From: Planctomycetota bacterium
GTDB lineage: Bacteria; Planctomycetota; Planctomycetia; Gemmatales; Gemmataceae
Direction of reading: 5' to 3'
DNA: 64,000 nucleotides
NCBI GenBank assembly: GCA_016191165.1
Contig: JACPPF010000181.1
Coordinates: 1-64,000 of the forward strand
Under the pieces are notes generated by a model that saw only the letters and a program-made list of their open reading frames with translations, had not been told where the DNA came from and did not search any database. Positions 1 to 7,853 of the stretch are shown here, one piece after another (positions within the stretch are counted from its first letter, which is position 1; the number at the start of each line of letters is the position of its first letter). Made by a program: the position numbers and the translations under genes.

Positions 1-45
1 CACCGTTCTTGCGACCCCCGCTTCTTGCGGGCTACGACGAGCCAT
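1..45 (-). CDS. N-terminal end of an unrecognised protein (partial)
   Basis: On the minus strand an AAGGAGG ribosome binding site lies just upstream of an ATG at 45, and the frame stays open to the window edge, giving MARRSPQEAGVARTV. Only 15 residues are visible, so no family can be named. The call rests on the unusually good ribosome binding site and correct spacing; it could also be chance. Confidence 0.3.
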   Translation of the reverse strand, partial: MARRSPQEAGVARTV

Positions 46-82
46 GACCTGCCTCCTTGCAAGACCGTGGGCAGGCCGTAGC

Positions 83-352
83 TTAACGCTGTCTGTATTT
101 TCCTGAAACGTCAAATCCCATCAATAAAGCGGGTGGTTGAAAATAATCGCGAATTCCTTCAGCCTTGGCGCAGCGAAGCACTAGCGTTTGCAGCAAGCGA
201 TTGATTGCATCCGCGACACCCTCGGCCTTGCTTTTTCCTGACCCGCCCCCAAAGGCCTCACCCATCGAACTGGATTGATCGACAAGAAAAACGAAACACG
301 TGGGATTCGTACGGCTGATTTCGGCGCTGTATGGCATCTGGCGTTTCCACAA
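83..352 (-). pseudogene. Truncated VWA-domain protein
   Basis: The 89 codons encode the start of a von Willebrand A domain. The FVFLVDQSSSM segment near residue 20 matches the metal-binding DxSxS motif, and the helix around SKAEGVADAINRLLQ and the KAEGIRDYF segment resemble a common planctomycete VWA family. Those proteins are usually more than twice as long. Here similarity stops after IRDYF and a short unrelated tail ends in a stop. The more natural start is the second Met (MPYSAEIS, at 340). The rest of the metal site (later Thr and Asp) is missing, so the product should not fold as a complete VWA domain. I read it as a decayed gene in a patch that also holds transposon remnants. Confidence 0.6.
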
Positions 353-496
353 AAAAAGGATGGTCGCAATAGATTGAACTTTCCGAGATAATCATAGCCC
401 TGGCCGTCGCGTCAACCAAGACGCGTAGAAAAAAAATGGCTCTCCTGGCACGGTCGTGGTGTTGACCAAAACACTTCGCCGCAGGGAGAGCCAGGG

Positions 497-706
497 ATGG
501 TTGCGTGGGAATTGTTTGCCGAGTTGGCGTCGTGGATTGTGCGGATGGCCTGGGTGCTGGATCGCCGAATCCAGGAGCGTTTGCTGGCGCTGATGGTCGG
601 TGCCTTTTTTGGCCAGGGACGCCGGTTGGCGGGGGTGGTACAGTTTACCGTAGGTCAGGCTTTCCAGCCTGGCGTTTCGCGGCTTCTGTCAGGCAAGAAT
701 GCTTGA
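497..706 (+). pseudogene. Transposase N-terminal remnant
   Basis: About the first 45 codons resemble the N-terminus of large DDE transposases common in planctomycetes, which carry a hydrophobic helix around AWVLDRR, a LLALMVGAFF segment, then a GRR motif. The frame then runs into the palindromic repeat at 631-732 and stops at 706, so the catalytic part is lost. Just upstream TGGCTCTCC (437-445) is repeated inverted as GGAGAGCCA (485-493), directly before the start codon. This could be a transposon end or subterminal repeat. The family name is not certain from so short a piece. Confidence 0.45.
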
Positions 707-732
707 CCTATCTCAAATTGTACCACTACCCA
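631..732. repeat. MITE-like palindromic repeat
   Basis: The two halves are long imperfect inverted repeats. The left half reads GGTGGTACAGTTTAC, then TAGGTCAGGCTTTCCAGCCT (651-670). The right half, read on the minus strand, gives TAGTGGTACAATTTG, then TAGGTCAAGCATTCTTGCCT (ending near 691). The centre is about 12 bases. The element encodes no protein and interrupts the transposase remnant, so it looks like a small mobile hairpin unit. From memory, very similar TAGGTCAGGCTTTCCAGCCTG sequences recur in planctomycete genomes; copy number here needs a genome search. Confidence 0.65.
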
Positions 733-810
733 GTTTGCTGTGCGGCGACGAACTCGGCGATGATGACCGACTTGGCCAAAGAAAAGCAAGAAAAGGGGTC
801 GGAGCAAGAA

Positions 811-1604
811 AAGGGGTCGGGGGTCATTGTTTTTCCTAGTGTTATTGCACCTTCTTCGGGCGGCCGACGGGCCGCAGGCTGGATTCCAGCCCCAGGCGCT
901 GCGCGGTTTTCTTCTGCCAGGGCTCATCACCAAACGGAACGCCGCGGCAGACGCTGACACGTAGTGCCGCCAGCTCCGCCTCCGTCTCGGCTCGCTGCAC
1001 GTAGCTGAGCCAATTGGCCGGGCGCGCGACGGGCCCGACCTCCAACGGCGGCCCCGGCAGGCCGAGCTGCGTTCGGCCCAGACTGCTCCAACGCCAGTTC
1101 GCCGCCTTGCGCACCAGTTTCGCCCGCAGCGGATTGCGTTCGATGTATCGCAATAGCCGCAGGCAGTGGTCATCCTCCTCGACCGGGAACGACTTGAAAC
1201 GCCCCTGATAGATCGGCCCGGTCCCCTGCGTGTGCCGATTGGCGTGCCAGCGCCGCGTGTGCGTCACCGTGAGCCAGCGCATGAACTCGGAGAGGTCGCC
1301 GTCCTTTTCAGGCCAGACCGCCAGGTGCCAGTGATTCGGCATGATGCAATAGGAGAGCAAGCGGACATCAACCCAATCGAGCGCCTCGGCAAGCACACGC
1401 ACAAAGGCCTCGTAGTCGGTGGCCTTCTCGAAGATGGTGAAGCGGCCGACGGCGCGGTTCAGGACGTGATAGACATAGCCTCCAGGCGCCTGGCGTGGTC
1501 GTCGAGCCATGCACGGAATGCTAGCCGCCAAGAGCCGACTTGTCAAGGACGATTGGCCGGGGGCATGCAAATTAATCGAAAAAACATTGACCCCCGACCC
1601 CTTT
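811..1604. mobile_element. RAYT element with inverted flanking repeats
   Basis: The Y1 transposase gene at 842-1510 is bounded by GGGGTCGGGGGTCATTG on the left (about 813-829) followed by TTTTTC, and by the inverted equivalent on the right (GAAAAAACATTGACCCCC and GACCCC, 1578-1602). The arms are near-identical over about 24 bases. A second partial copy, AAAAGGGGTCGGAGCAAG, lies directly to the left at 790-807, so the left end is a small tandem. Such flanking repeats are what RAYT-type single-strand transposases recognise. Exact ends are approximate because no target duplication is expected for this class. Confidence 0.6.
842..1510 (-). CDS. REP-associated tyrosine transposase (Y1/RAYT)
   Basis: The 222-residue product (start chosen at the ATG at 1510, MARRPRQAPGG) belongs to the IS200-like Y1 transposase family. 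It shows YHVLNRAVGR near the N-terminus and the HUH-type metal-binding segment MPNHWHLAV, followed by the helix RYIERNPLRAKLV that carries RAYT features; a downstream YIERNP segment is typical of the family. The longer upstream frame (to 1663) would run through the flanking repeat and is unlikely to be translated. RAYTs cut and join single-stranded DNA at REP-like hairpins. The window contains several families of such hairpins, although none is shown here to be its substrate. Confidence 0.85.
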   Translation of the reverse strand: MARRPRQAPGGYVYHVLNRAVGRFTIFEKATDYEAFVRVLAEALDWVDVRLLSYCIMPNHWHLAVWPEKDGDLSEFMRWLTVTHTRRWHANRHTQGTGPIYQGRFKSFPVEEDDHCLRLLRYIERNPLRAKLVRKAANWRWSSLGRTQLGLPGPPLEVGPVARPANWLSYVQRAETEAELAALRVSVCRGVPFGDEPWQKKTAQRLGLESSLRPVGRPKKVQ

Positions 1605-1662
1605 CTTGGTCTGTCCAGAATCCTGCCAAGCGAATAACGATGCTTGAGTCTCAAATAAGTCA

Positions 1663-1691
1663 TTGCTTGGCGGTGAGCGGGAGGGTAGCAT
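1663..1691 (+). promoter_or_regulatory. Candidate promoter of the HMG-CoA reductase cluster
   Basis: TTGCTT (1663-1668) and TAGCAT (1686-1691) are separated by exactly 17 bases, placing a start site near 1698, about 40 bases before the GTG start of the first gene. Both boxes are partial matches to sigma70 consensus. The site lies just right of the RAYT element, so the insertion may have set the upstream border of the cluster. Confidence 0.35.
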
Positions 1692-1736
1692 GGGCGAGCA
1701 CAAAAATTTTGGGAACCCGAAGCAAGGGAGTGAGCC

Positions 1737-3035
1737 GTGTCCGCCGACCGCCGCCAGGCTGCCAGTCACCTCGAACGTCTTTTGAGCACGCGCAATCCGG
1801 AGGAGTTGCTGGCCCAGCTCGCGCCGCACCCGGGGGCCGTCCCGCCGAAGGTGCCCGGCGGGGCCCACGTGAGCGACGAGGCGGTACAGCGCCGCTGGGA
1901 CCTGATCCCCGCGCCGGACAGCCGGCGCGAACTGCTCGACGCGGACACCGAAGCGTGCAAGGAGAGCTACAAGAAAAACATCGAGCACTTCATTGGCACC
2001 GTCAAGGTTCCGGTCGGGTTGGCCGGGCCGTTGCGTGTCAATGGGCTGTTCGCCAGTGGCGACTACTACGTCCCGCTTGCCACCACGGAGGCCGCTCTTG
2101 TTGCGTCGTACAGTCGCGGAAGTCATTTGCTAACCGAAGCCGGCGGCTGCACCTCGGCCGTCCTCAACGAAGGGGTCTGTCGTTCGCCGGGCTTCGCCTT
2201 TCGTGATTTGCGCGAGTCGGGCCTGTTCGTGCTCTGGACGACCGAGCACCTGGACGAATTCCGTCGCGTGGCGGAGGCCACCACGCGATTCGGCAAGCTC
2301 ACCGACATGCGCATCACGCTCGAAGGCAACCACGTCTATCTGTGCTTCGAGTTCACGACAGGGGACGCTTCGGGACAGAACATGGTCACCCTGGCGACCG
2401 AAGCGATCTGCGCGTTCATCGAGGAGCATTGCCCGATAACGCCCCAGTACCATTTCGTCGAGGCCAACCTTTCAGGCGACAAGAAGGCCAGCGCGCAGTC
2501 GTTCCTCCTCGTTCGGGGCCGAAAGGTTTCTGCCGAGGCGTTGGTTCCCGCGGAGCTGATTGAAAAGCGTTTGCGGACGACGCCAGAACAGATGGTGAAC
2601 TTTTGGCGGATGTGCGCGATGGGCGGCATCCTGAGCGGCACGATGGGGATCCAGGGGCATTTCGCGAATGGGCTCACGGCCCTTTACATGGCGTGCGGTC
2701 AGGACGTGGCGTGCGTGGCCGAGTCGGCGGTGGGCGTGTGCCGCTACGAGGTAATGGACGGCAATCTGTACGCCAGTGTTTCGCTGCCGAACATCATGGT
2801 CGGCACGGTGGGCGGCGGCACGGGCCTACCAAGCCAGAAGGCGTGCCTGGATATTCTCGGTCTGTCCGGCGCCGGCAAGGCACAGGCGCTGGCCGAGGTG
2901 TGCGCCGGCCTGTGCCTCGCCGGGGAGCTTTCGATCATGGGCGCCATGTGCTCGGGCGATTTCAGCCGGGCTCATCGCCTGCTGGCGCGAGGCAAGCACG
3001 CAAAGAAGAAAACCGAAGGAAACGCCCATGAGTGA
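1737..3035 (+). CDS. Hydroxymethylglutaryl-CoA reductase (class I-like)
   Basis: The 432-residue protein matches HMG-CoA reductase, which reduces HMG-CoA to mevalonate. The catalytic set is visible: Glu118 in LATTEAALVAS, Lys249/250 in SGDKK, Asp323 in ACGQD and His413 in SRAHR. Signature segments VPVGLAGPL (91-99) and GTVGGGTGLPSQ (356-367) are intact. Two cofactor-region motifs deviate from the usual class I form: DASGQNM (210-216) where DAMGMNM is typical, and GQDVAC where GQDAAQ is typical. There are no N-terminal membrane spans, so it is a soluble catalytic domain. The GTG start is preceded by GGGAG at good spacing. It overlaps the next gene by 8 bases. Mevalonate enzymes are not next to it, and most planctomycetes are thought to use the MEP route, so a dedicated secondary-pathway role is inferred. 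Confidence 0.9.
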   Translation: MSADRRQAASHLERLLSTRNPEELLAQLAPHPGAVPPKVPGGAHVSDEAVQRRWDLIPAPDSRRELLDADTEACKESYKKNIEHFIGTVKVPVGLAGPLRVNGLFASGDYYVPLATTEAALVASYSRGSHLLTEAGGCTSAVLNEGVCRSPGFAFRDLRESGLFVLWTTEHLDEFRRVAEATTRFGKLTDMRITLEGNHVYLCFEFTTGDASGQNMVTLATEAICAFIEEHCPITPQYHFVEANLSGDKKASAQSFLLVRGRKVSAEALVPAELIEKRLRTTPEQMVNFWRMCAMGGILSGTMGIQGHFANGLTALYMACGQDVACVAESAVGVCRYEVMDGNLYASVSLPNIMVGTVGGGTGLPSQKACLDILGLSGAGKAQALAEVCAGLCLAGELSIMGAMCSGDFSRAHRLLARGKHAKKKTEGNAHE

Positions 3036-4041
3036 TTCCGCCCCCGGCCACGACGAGCCAAGCCCCAATATCGGCCCGGAGGGCTCCATCGCTGACCCGA
3101 GCCATTCCCTGACGGCCTACCGTTCGCCCTTGCACCGCTGGTGGACTTACCAGCGTGAGCGCTTTCCCGTTGTCGCGCATGGGGTCTTGATTCTGGCCTT
3201 CAGCTCCTCGGCCGTTTGTTTTTCGTCCCTGCTCCGCGGGCATGTCGATTTGCCGTCGCTTCTGGTGGTGACGGTAGCGTTCGGCACGGCGTTTCTCTTT
3301 TTCCTTCAATTGCGCATCGCCGACGAGTTCAAGGACTATGAGGAAGATTCTCGCTACCGCCCCTATCGCGCCGTGCCGCGCGGGCTGGTCAGCCTGCGTG
3401 AACTCGGCGTGGTCGGCGTCCTCGCGGCGGCGCTCCAGCTCGTTTTGGGTTTGGTGCTCGATCCATCGATTGTGCTCCTGCTGGCGGTCGCGTGGGTTTA
3501 CCTGGCTCTGATGAGCAAGGAGTTTTTCGTGGGCGAATGGCTGAAGGGTCATCCAGTCCCCTATCTGATTTCGCACATGGTCATCATCCCGCTGGTCGAT
3601 TTCTACGCGACGGCCTGCGACTGGTGGCCCGTCGGACAGGGAATGCCGCACGGCCTGGGCTGGTTTGTCGCGGCGAGCTATTCCAACGGCATCGTCATCG
3701 AGATTGGCCGCAAGATTCGTGCGCCCGCCGACGAGGAAACGGGCGTCAACACTTACAGCGCTATTTGGGGCCCGCGAAACGCGTGTCTGGTTTGGGTAGG
3801 CGCTTTGCTGACGACGGCCGTTTGCGCGACGCTGGCGGCGGGGCAGATCGATTTCATGGCCCCCGTGGCCATGGTGATGACGGTGATGTTACTGACGGCA
3901 GGCGTGGTGATCTGGTGCTTCCTGGCGGCGCCGACGAAAACGCGCTCGAAGCTGATCGAGACGCTGGCGGGGGTCTGGACCATTCTCTTGTACCTGAGTC
4001 TGGGCGCGGCGCCGTTGCTGTTGCGCTGGTGGTTCCCATAA
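3028..4041 (+). CDS. UbiA-superfamily prenyltransferase
   Basis: This 337-residue membrane protein carries the two acidic motifs of UbiA-type intramembrane prenyltransferases. The first is ADEFKDYEED (98-107), an NDxxDxxxD variant followed by RPYRAVPRGLVSL. The second is KIRAPADEETGVNTYS (229-244). Around eight hydrophobic segments surround them. Such enzymes join a polyprenyl diphosphate to an acceptor in the membrane and need Mg2+. The acceptor cannot be read from the sequence. The start ATG at 3028 lies inside the end of the upstream gene (ATGAGTGA overlap), so the two are probably translationally coupled. Longer upstream frames run through the reductase gene and were rejected. Confidence 0.8.
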   Translation: MSDSAPGHDEPSPNIGPEGSIADPSHSLTAYRSPLHRWWTYQRERFPVVAHGVLILAFSSSAVCFSSLLRGHVDLPSLLVVTVAFGTAFLFFLQLRIADEFKDYEEDSRYRPYRAVPRGLVSLRELGVVGVLAAALQLVLGLVLDPSIVLLLAVAWVYLALMSKEFFVGEWLKGHPVPYLISHMVIIPLVDFYATACDWWPVGQGMPHGLGWFVAASYSNGIVIEIGRKIRAPADEETGVNTYSAIWGPRNACLVWVGALLTTAVCATLAAGQIDFMAPVAMVMTVMLLTAGVVIWCFLAAPTKTRSKLIETLAGVWTILLYLSLGAAPLLLRWWFP

Positions 4042-4065
4042 CCAAGGTGGAGACGCCCGCTCTAC

Positions 4066-4093
4066 CCGCTCGCCAGAGGCGAGCGGCTAAACG
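4066..4093. repeat. Palindromic repeat, same family as the one inside miaB
   Basis: CCGCTCGCC, AGA, GGCGAGCGG form a perfect 9-bp stem with a 3-base loop, followed by CTAAACG. On the minus strand the unit reads CGTTTAGCCG then CTCGCCTCTGGCGAGCGG, which matches 25 of 28 bases of the unit embedded in the miaB reading frame at 27499-27526. It sits in the only sizeable gap among the first five genes of the cluster and could affect mRNA stability between genes 2 and 3. Confidence 0.7.
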
Positions 4094-4105
4094 AGGAAGC
4101 TGGCA

Positions 4106-6763
4106 ATGAGATATTTGATCCGTGACGACGAGGCCGAACTTGACGCCCCGCTGGGCGGCAAAGCGCGCGCCCTGGCGAGTTTGCGTAGTGCCGAGTTGCC
4201 GATTCCCGCGTGGTTCGTCGTTCGGCCCGAGGCGTTTCACGATAGCGTGCCGGCCGAACAACGTGCAAGCCTGGCCAACGTAGCCAACGTCGAGACGCTT
4301 CACCCGTCACGGCCGGTCGTGGCGGAGATCGCCGCGGCGATGGCGGAGTTGTGTCCGGACGGCGCCTCGGTGGCCGTGCGATCGTCGGCTTCGGACGAGG
4401 ATGGGGCGCACCACTCGTTCGCGGGTCAACTCGATAGCTTTCTGTTCGTGGAAGCCGCGGAGGTGCCGGCGCAGGTGGCGGCGGTTTGGCGTTCCGGCTT
4501 CGGCGAACGTCTGTTGGCGTATCGTCGCGAACACGATTTGAGCCCGGCGCCGCGGCCGCCGACGGTCCTCGTGCAAAGGATGGTGCAAGCGGACGTGGCC
4601 GGCGTCGCCTTCGGAGCGGACCCGGTGAACGGCCGCCGGCGTCTGGCGGTGGTGAGCGCCGTCTATGGCCTGGGGACCGCCCTCGTTTCGGGCGATGCCG
4701 ATGCCGATACCTATCACGTCGATCTGGAAGGCACGATCGTCGCGCGGGCGATTGCGGACAAGCGCCTGGCGCATCGCGCATCTCCAGGAAGCGGCGAGGG
4801 CGTCGCGTCCGTGCCGGTCCCCGAGGATCAGGCGCGACGCCCGGCACTGACCGACGAACAAATCCGCGCGGTCGCCGAGCTCGTGCGACGTACCGGCCGG
4901 CATTTCGGTCGGCCTCAGGACATCGAGTGGGCAATCGAGGCGGGGCAACTCTATCTTTTGCAGTCGCGCCCTATAACCTCGCTGACGCGCACGGCTGACC
5001 CCGATGGCGTTCTCAACATCTGGGACAACAGCAACATTGCCGAAAGCTACAACGGCGTGACCACTCCTCTCACGTTTTCTTTCGCCCGCCGCGCTTACGA
5101 AGAGGTCTACCGCCAGTTCTGCCGCATGTTGAGCGTGCCGGAATCAAAAATCGTCGCCAGCGCCAACGTCTTTCGCCACATGCTCGGATTGATTCGGGGG
5201 CGCGTCTATTACAATTTGCTGAACTGGTATCGGCTCATCGCGATGCTGCCGGGCTTTCAGACCAATCGCGGCTTCATGGAGCAAATGATGGGCGTCAAGG
5301 AGGGTCTACCCGAACACCTGGTCGCGGGGCTGGCAGCCTCAACATGGTGGGAACGCATGAAGGATCGCTTTGGCCTGCTAGGCAGCGTGCTGGCGATGGT
5401 GCGTAATCACTTCGGGATCCAGCGCCAGATTGCCGCGTTTTACCGTCGGCTCCACGAAGCGCTGGGCGCGGCTCGTCCGGACCTGGAGCCGCGCCGTCCC
5501 GACGAGCTGGTCGCGTACTACCGCGATCTGGAAACGAAGTTGCTGACGCGCTGGGACGCGCCGCTCATGAACGATTTCTTCGCGATGATCTTCTTCGGAA
5601 TCCTCGGCAAGTTGACGCGTTCGTGGTGCGGCGACACCGAGGGGACGCTACAAAACGATCTTCTTTGCGGCGAAGGGGGCATGGTCTCCGCGGAACCGGC
5701 GATTCGCGTGCGCGCCCTGGCGGAGGTTGCCGCCAAGGATTCGGCCTTGATCGCGGCGCTCTGCGAGGCCCCGCTGCCGGCCGTTCGCAAGAAAATCCAG
5801 GACAGTCCGGAATTCCGATTGCCCTACGAAGATTACCTGAATCGGTTCGGCGATCGCTGCCTGGAGGAATTGAAGCTGGAGAGCCCCACGCTATTCGATG
5901 ACCCTCTCACGTTGATCCGATCGGTCGGGCAATTGGCGCGGCGGCTCGCCACGGGTGGCGTGCCGCTTCCACTCAGCCAGGAGGCCGCGATCCGGGAGGC
6001 TGCGGAAACCCGCGTGCGGTCCACCCTTGGCTGGAGGCCGTTGCGGCGTCTCCTCTTCGCCTGGGTGTTGCGCAACGCGCGGGCGCGGGTGCGCGATCGC
6101 GAAAACCTGCGCTTTGAACGCACGCGCCTTTTTGGCCGGGTACGCCTCATCATCGTCGAACTCGGGCGCAAATTCCACGCATTGGACCTGATCGATGAGC
6201 CTCGCGACATCTTTTATCTCGAAGTGGAGGAGTGCCTCGGACACGTCACCGGCACCGGAACGACGACGGACCTGCGCGCGCTGGTCGCGCTGCGCAAGGC
6301 GGAGTTTGAACGCTATCGCAATACGCCGGTGCCTTCCGAACGTTTCGAAACCCGCGGCTCTGTGCACGAGGGCAACACGTATCAGGGCAAGGCGGTCGCC
6401 GCGGCGCCCCAGGGCGATCAACTCAAGGGGCTTGGTTGCTGCCCCGGCGTGGTGCGGGGCCGGGCGCGCGTCATCACCGACCCGCGTAACGCGACGCTCA
6501 GCCACGGCGACATCCTCGTCGCGGAACGCACCGACCCGGGCTGGATCATGCTCTTCCCCTCGGCCGCGGGCTTGCTCGTCGAACGCGGCAGCCTGCTGTC
6601 GCACTCGGCCATCGTGTCGCGCGAAATGGGCATTCCTTCCATCGTGGCGCTAACCGGCGTCACACGCTGGCTGAGAGATGGCGACCTGGTGGAACTGGAC
6701 GGCAGCACCGGCATCGTGGTGCGGATCTCCAGTTCGAATAAGGAGGCGCCCGATGGCCAGTGA
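4106..6763 (+). CDS. PEP-synthase / rifampin-phosphotransferase-like dikinase
   Basis: The 885-residue protein has the architecture of PEP-utilising phosphotransferases. An N-terminal PPDK-type ATP-binding domain (about 10-300) contains GGKARALASL and AVRSSASDEDG (89-100). A long central region (about 310-760) contains WDNSNIAESYNGVTTPLTFSF. A C-terminal swivelling domain holds the phospho-acceptor His833 in LSHSAIVSREMGIP. The lack of a recognisable PEP/pyruvate TIM-barrel domain, and the length, fit the rifampin-phosphotransferase-like group better than genuine PEP synthase. Enzymes of that group move a phosphate from ATP via the His to a small molecule. In this cluster the acceptor could be a pathway intermediate; that is inference. 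The start is preceded by AGGAAG. It overlaps the next gene. Confidence 0.8.
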   Translation: MRYLIRDDEAELDAPLGGKARALASLRSAELPIPAWFVVRPEAFHDSVPAEQRASLANVANVETLHPSRPVVAEIAAAMAELCPDGASVAVRSSASDEDGAHHSFAGQLDSFLFVEAAEVPAQVAAVWRSGFGERLLAYRREHDLSPAPRPPTVLVQRMVQADVAGVAFGADPVNGRRRLAVVSAVYGLGTALVSGDADADTYHVDLEGTIVARAIADKRLAHRASPGSGEGVASVPVPEDQARRPALTDEQIRAVAELVRRTGRHFGRPQDIEWAIEAGQLYLLQSRPITSLTRTADPDGVLNIWDNSNIAESYNGVTTPLTFSFARRAYEEVYRQFCRMLSVPESKIVASANVFRHMLGLIRGRVYYNLLNWYRLIAMLPGFQTNRGFMEQMMGVKEGLPEHLVAGLAASTWWERMKDRFGLLGSVLAMVRNHFGIQRQIAAFYRRLHEALGAARPDLEPRRPDELVAYYRDLETKLLTRWDAPLMNDFFAMIFFGILGKLTRSWCGDTEGTLQNDLLCGEGGMVSAEPAIRVRALAEVAAKDSALIAALCEAPLPAVRKKIQDSPEFRLPYEDYLNRFGDRCLEELKLESPTLFDDPLTLIRSVGQLARRLATGGVPLPLSQEAAIREAAETRVRSTLGWRPLRRLLFAWVLRNARARVRDRENLRFERTRLFGRVRLIIVELGRKFHALDLIDEPRDIFYLEVEECLGHVTGTGTTTDLRALVALRKAEFERYRNTPVPSERFETRGSVHEGNTYQGKAVAAAPQGDQLKGLGCCPGVVRGRARVITDPRNATLSHGDILVAERTDPGWIMLFPSAAGLLVERGSLLSHSAIVSREMGIPSIVALTGVTRWLRDGDLVELDGSTGIVVRISSSNKEAPDGQ

Positions 6764-7853
6764 AGTACAAGCAAAAGCCGACTTCACCGGCATTCGCTAC
6801 GCGCAGTGTTGGGAAGACGCCGACGTTCTCGTCAAGGCGCTCGAAGTGCAACCCGGCGATGTATGCCTGTCGATTGCGTCCGCGGGGGATAACGCGCTCG
6901 CGCTCCTCACCAGGCATCCAGCCAAGGTTATCGCTCTCGATCTGAGCCCGGCGCAACTGGCATGTGTCGAATTGCGCGTCGCCGCCTATCGAACGCTCGA
7001 ACATGCGGAACTTCTGGAGTTGATCGGCTCGACGCCCAGCCGGCGGCGAGGCGAGCTTTATTCGCGCTGTCGCCCGCAGCTGGGGGACGCTGCCCGCTCG
7101 TTCTGGGACAGCCAGCCAAAGGAGATCGCGGCGGGTATCGGCGGGGCCGGCAAGTTCGAGCGTTACTTCGGCCTGTTTCGCCGTTATCTGCTTCCGCTCG
7201 TGCATCGTCGTCGGCAAATCGACGCACTGTTGCGCGGAGGCTCTCGTGCCGAGCGACTGAAGTTCTATCGATGCCATTGGGATACCCTGCCGTGGCGACT
7301 GCTCTTTCGGGTCTTCTTCTCGCGCTTCGTAATGGGGCGCATGGGGCGTGATCCCAGTTTCTTTGCCTACGTTGAAGGAGATGTGGCGACGCGCATTCTC
7401 GAACGGGCCCGGCACGCGGTCACCGAGTTGAACCCGGCAGACAACCCGTACCTCGCATGGATCATGACGGGAAATCACCCGGGCGCGTTGCCACTGGCTT
7501 TACGGCCCGAAAATTTTGATGCGATCCGCGCCAACCTCGATCGGCTTGAGTGGCGCTGCCAGTCAGTCGAGGATTTTCTCGCCTCGCGGGAACCGCGTTC
7601 GGTGGATCGCTTCAACCTCAGCGACATCTTCGAGTACATGTCGCCGGAAAACTATCAACGTTTGCTTGAGCAAATCATCGCGGGCGCCAGACCGGGCGGG
7701 CGGCTGGCGTACTGGAACATGCTCGTCCCGCGCAGCCGGCCGGAGTCGCTTGCCAACCGCTTGCAGCCCCTGGCCGAATTGGCGGCGCGACTGCACCTTG
7801 AAGACAAAGCATTTTTCTACAGTCGCTTTGTTGTCGAAGAGGTGTTGCCATGA
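6753..7853 (+). CDS. DUF3419 / BtaA-like aminocarboxypropyltransferase
   Basis: The 366-residue product matches DUF3419, the family of BtaA, which transfers the 3-amino-3-carboxypropyl group of S-adenosylmethionine to diacylglycerol in betaine-lipid synthesis. Visible are YAQCWEDADVL (16-26), the SAM-binding SIASAGDNALALL (40-52) and ALDLSPAQLAC (61-71). Near the C-terminus FNLSDIFEYMSPENY is the second conserved block. The start is fixed by AAGGAGG eight bases before ATG 6753; it overlaps the upstream stop by 11 bases and the next start by 4. No BtaB methyltransferase is adjacent, so the product is not simply predicted to be the betaine lipid DGTS. The acceptor could be a different lipid hydroxyl made by this cluster. 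Confidence 0.8.
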   Translation: MASEVQAKADFTGIRYAQCWEDADVLVKALEVQPGDVCLSIASAGDNALALLTRHPAKVIALDLSPAQLACVELRVAAYRTLEHAELLELIGSTPSRRRGELYSRCRPQLGDAARSFWDSQPKEIAAGIGGAGKFERYFGLFRRYLLPLVHRRRQIDALLRGGSRAERLKFYRCHWDTLPWRLLFRVFFSRFVMGRMGRDPSFFAYVEGDVATRILERARHAVTELNPADNPYLAWIMTGNHPGALPLALRPENFDAIRANLDRLEWRCQSVEDFLASREPRSVDRFNLSDIFEYMSPENYQRLLEQIIAGARPGGRLAYWNMLVPRSRPESLANRLQPLAELAARLHLEDKAFFYSRFVVEEVLP

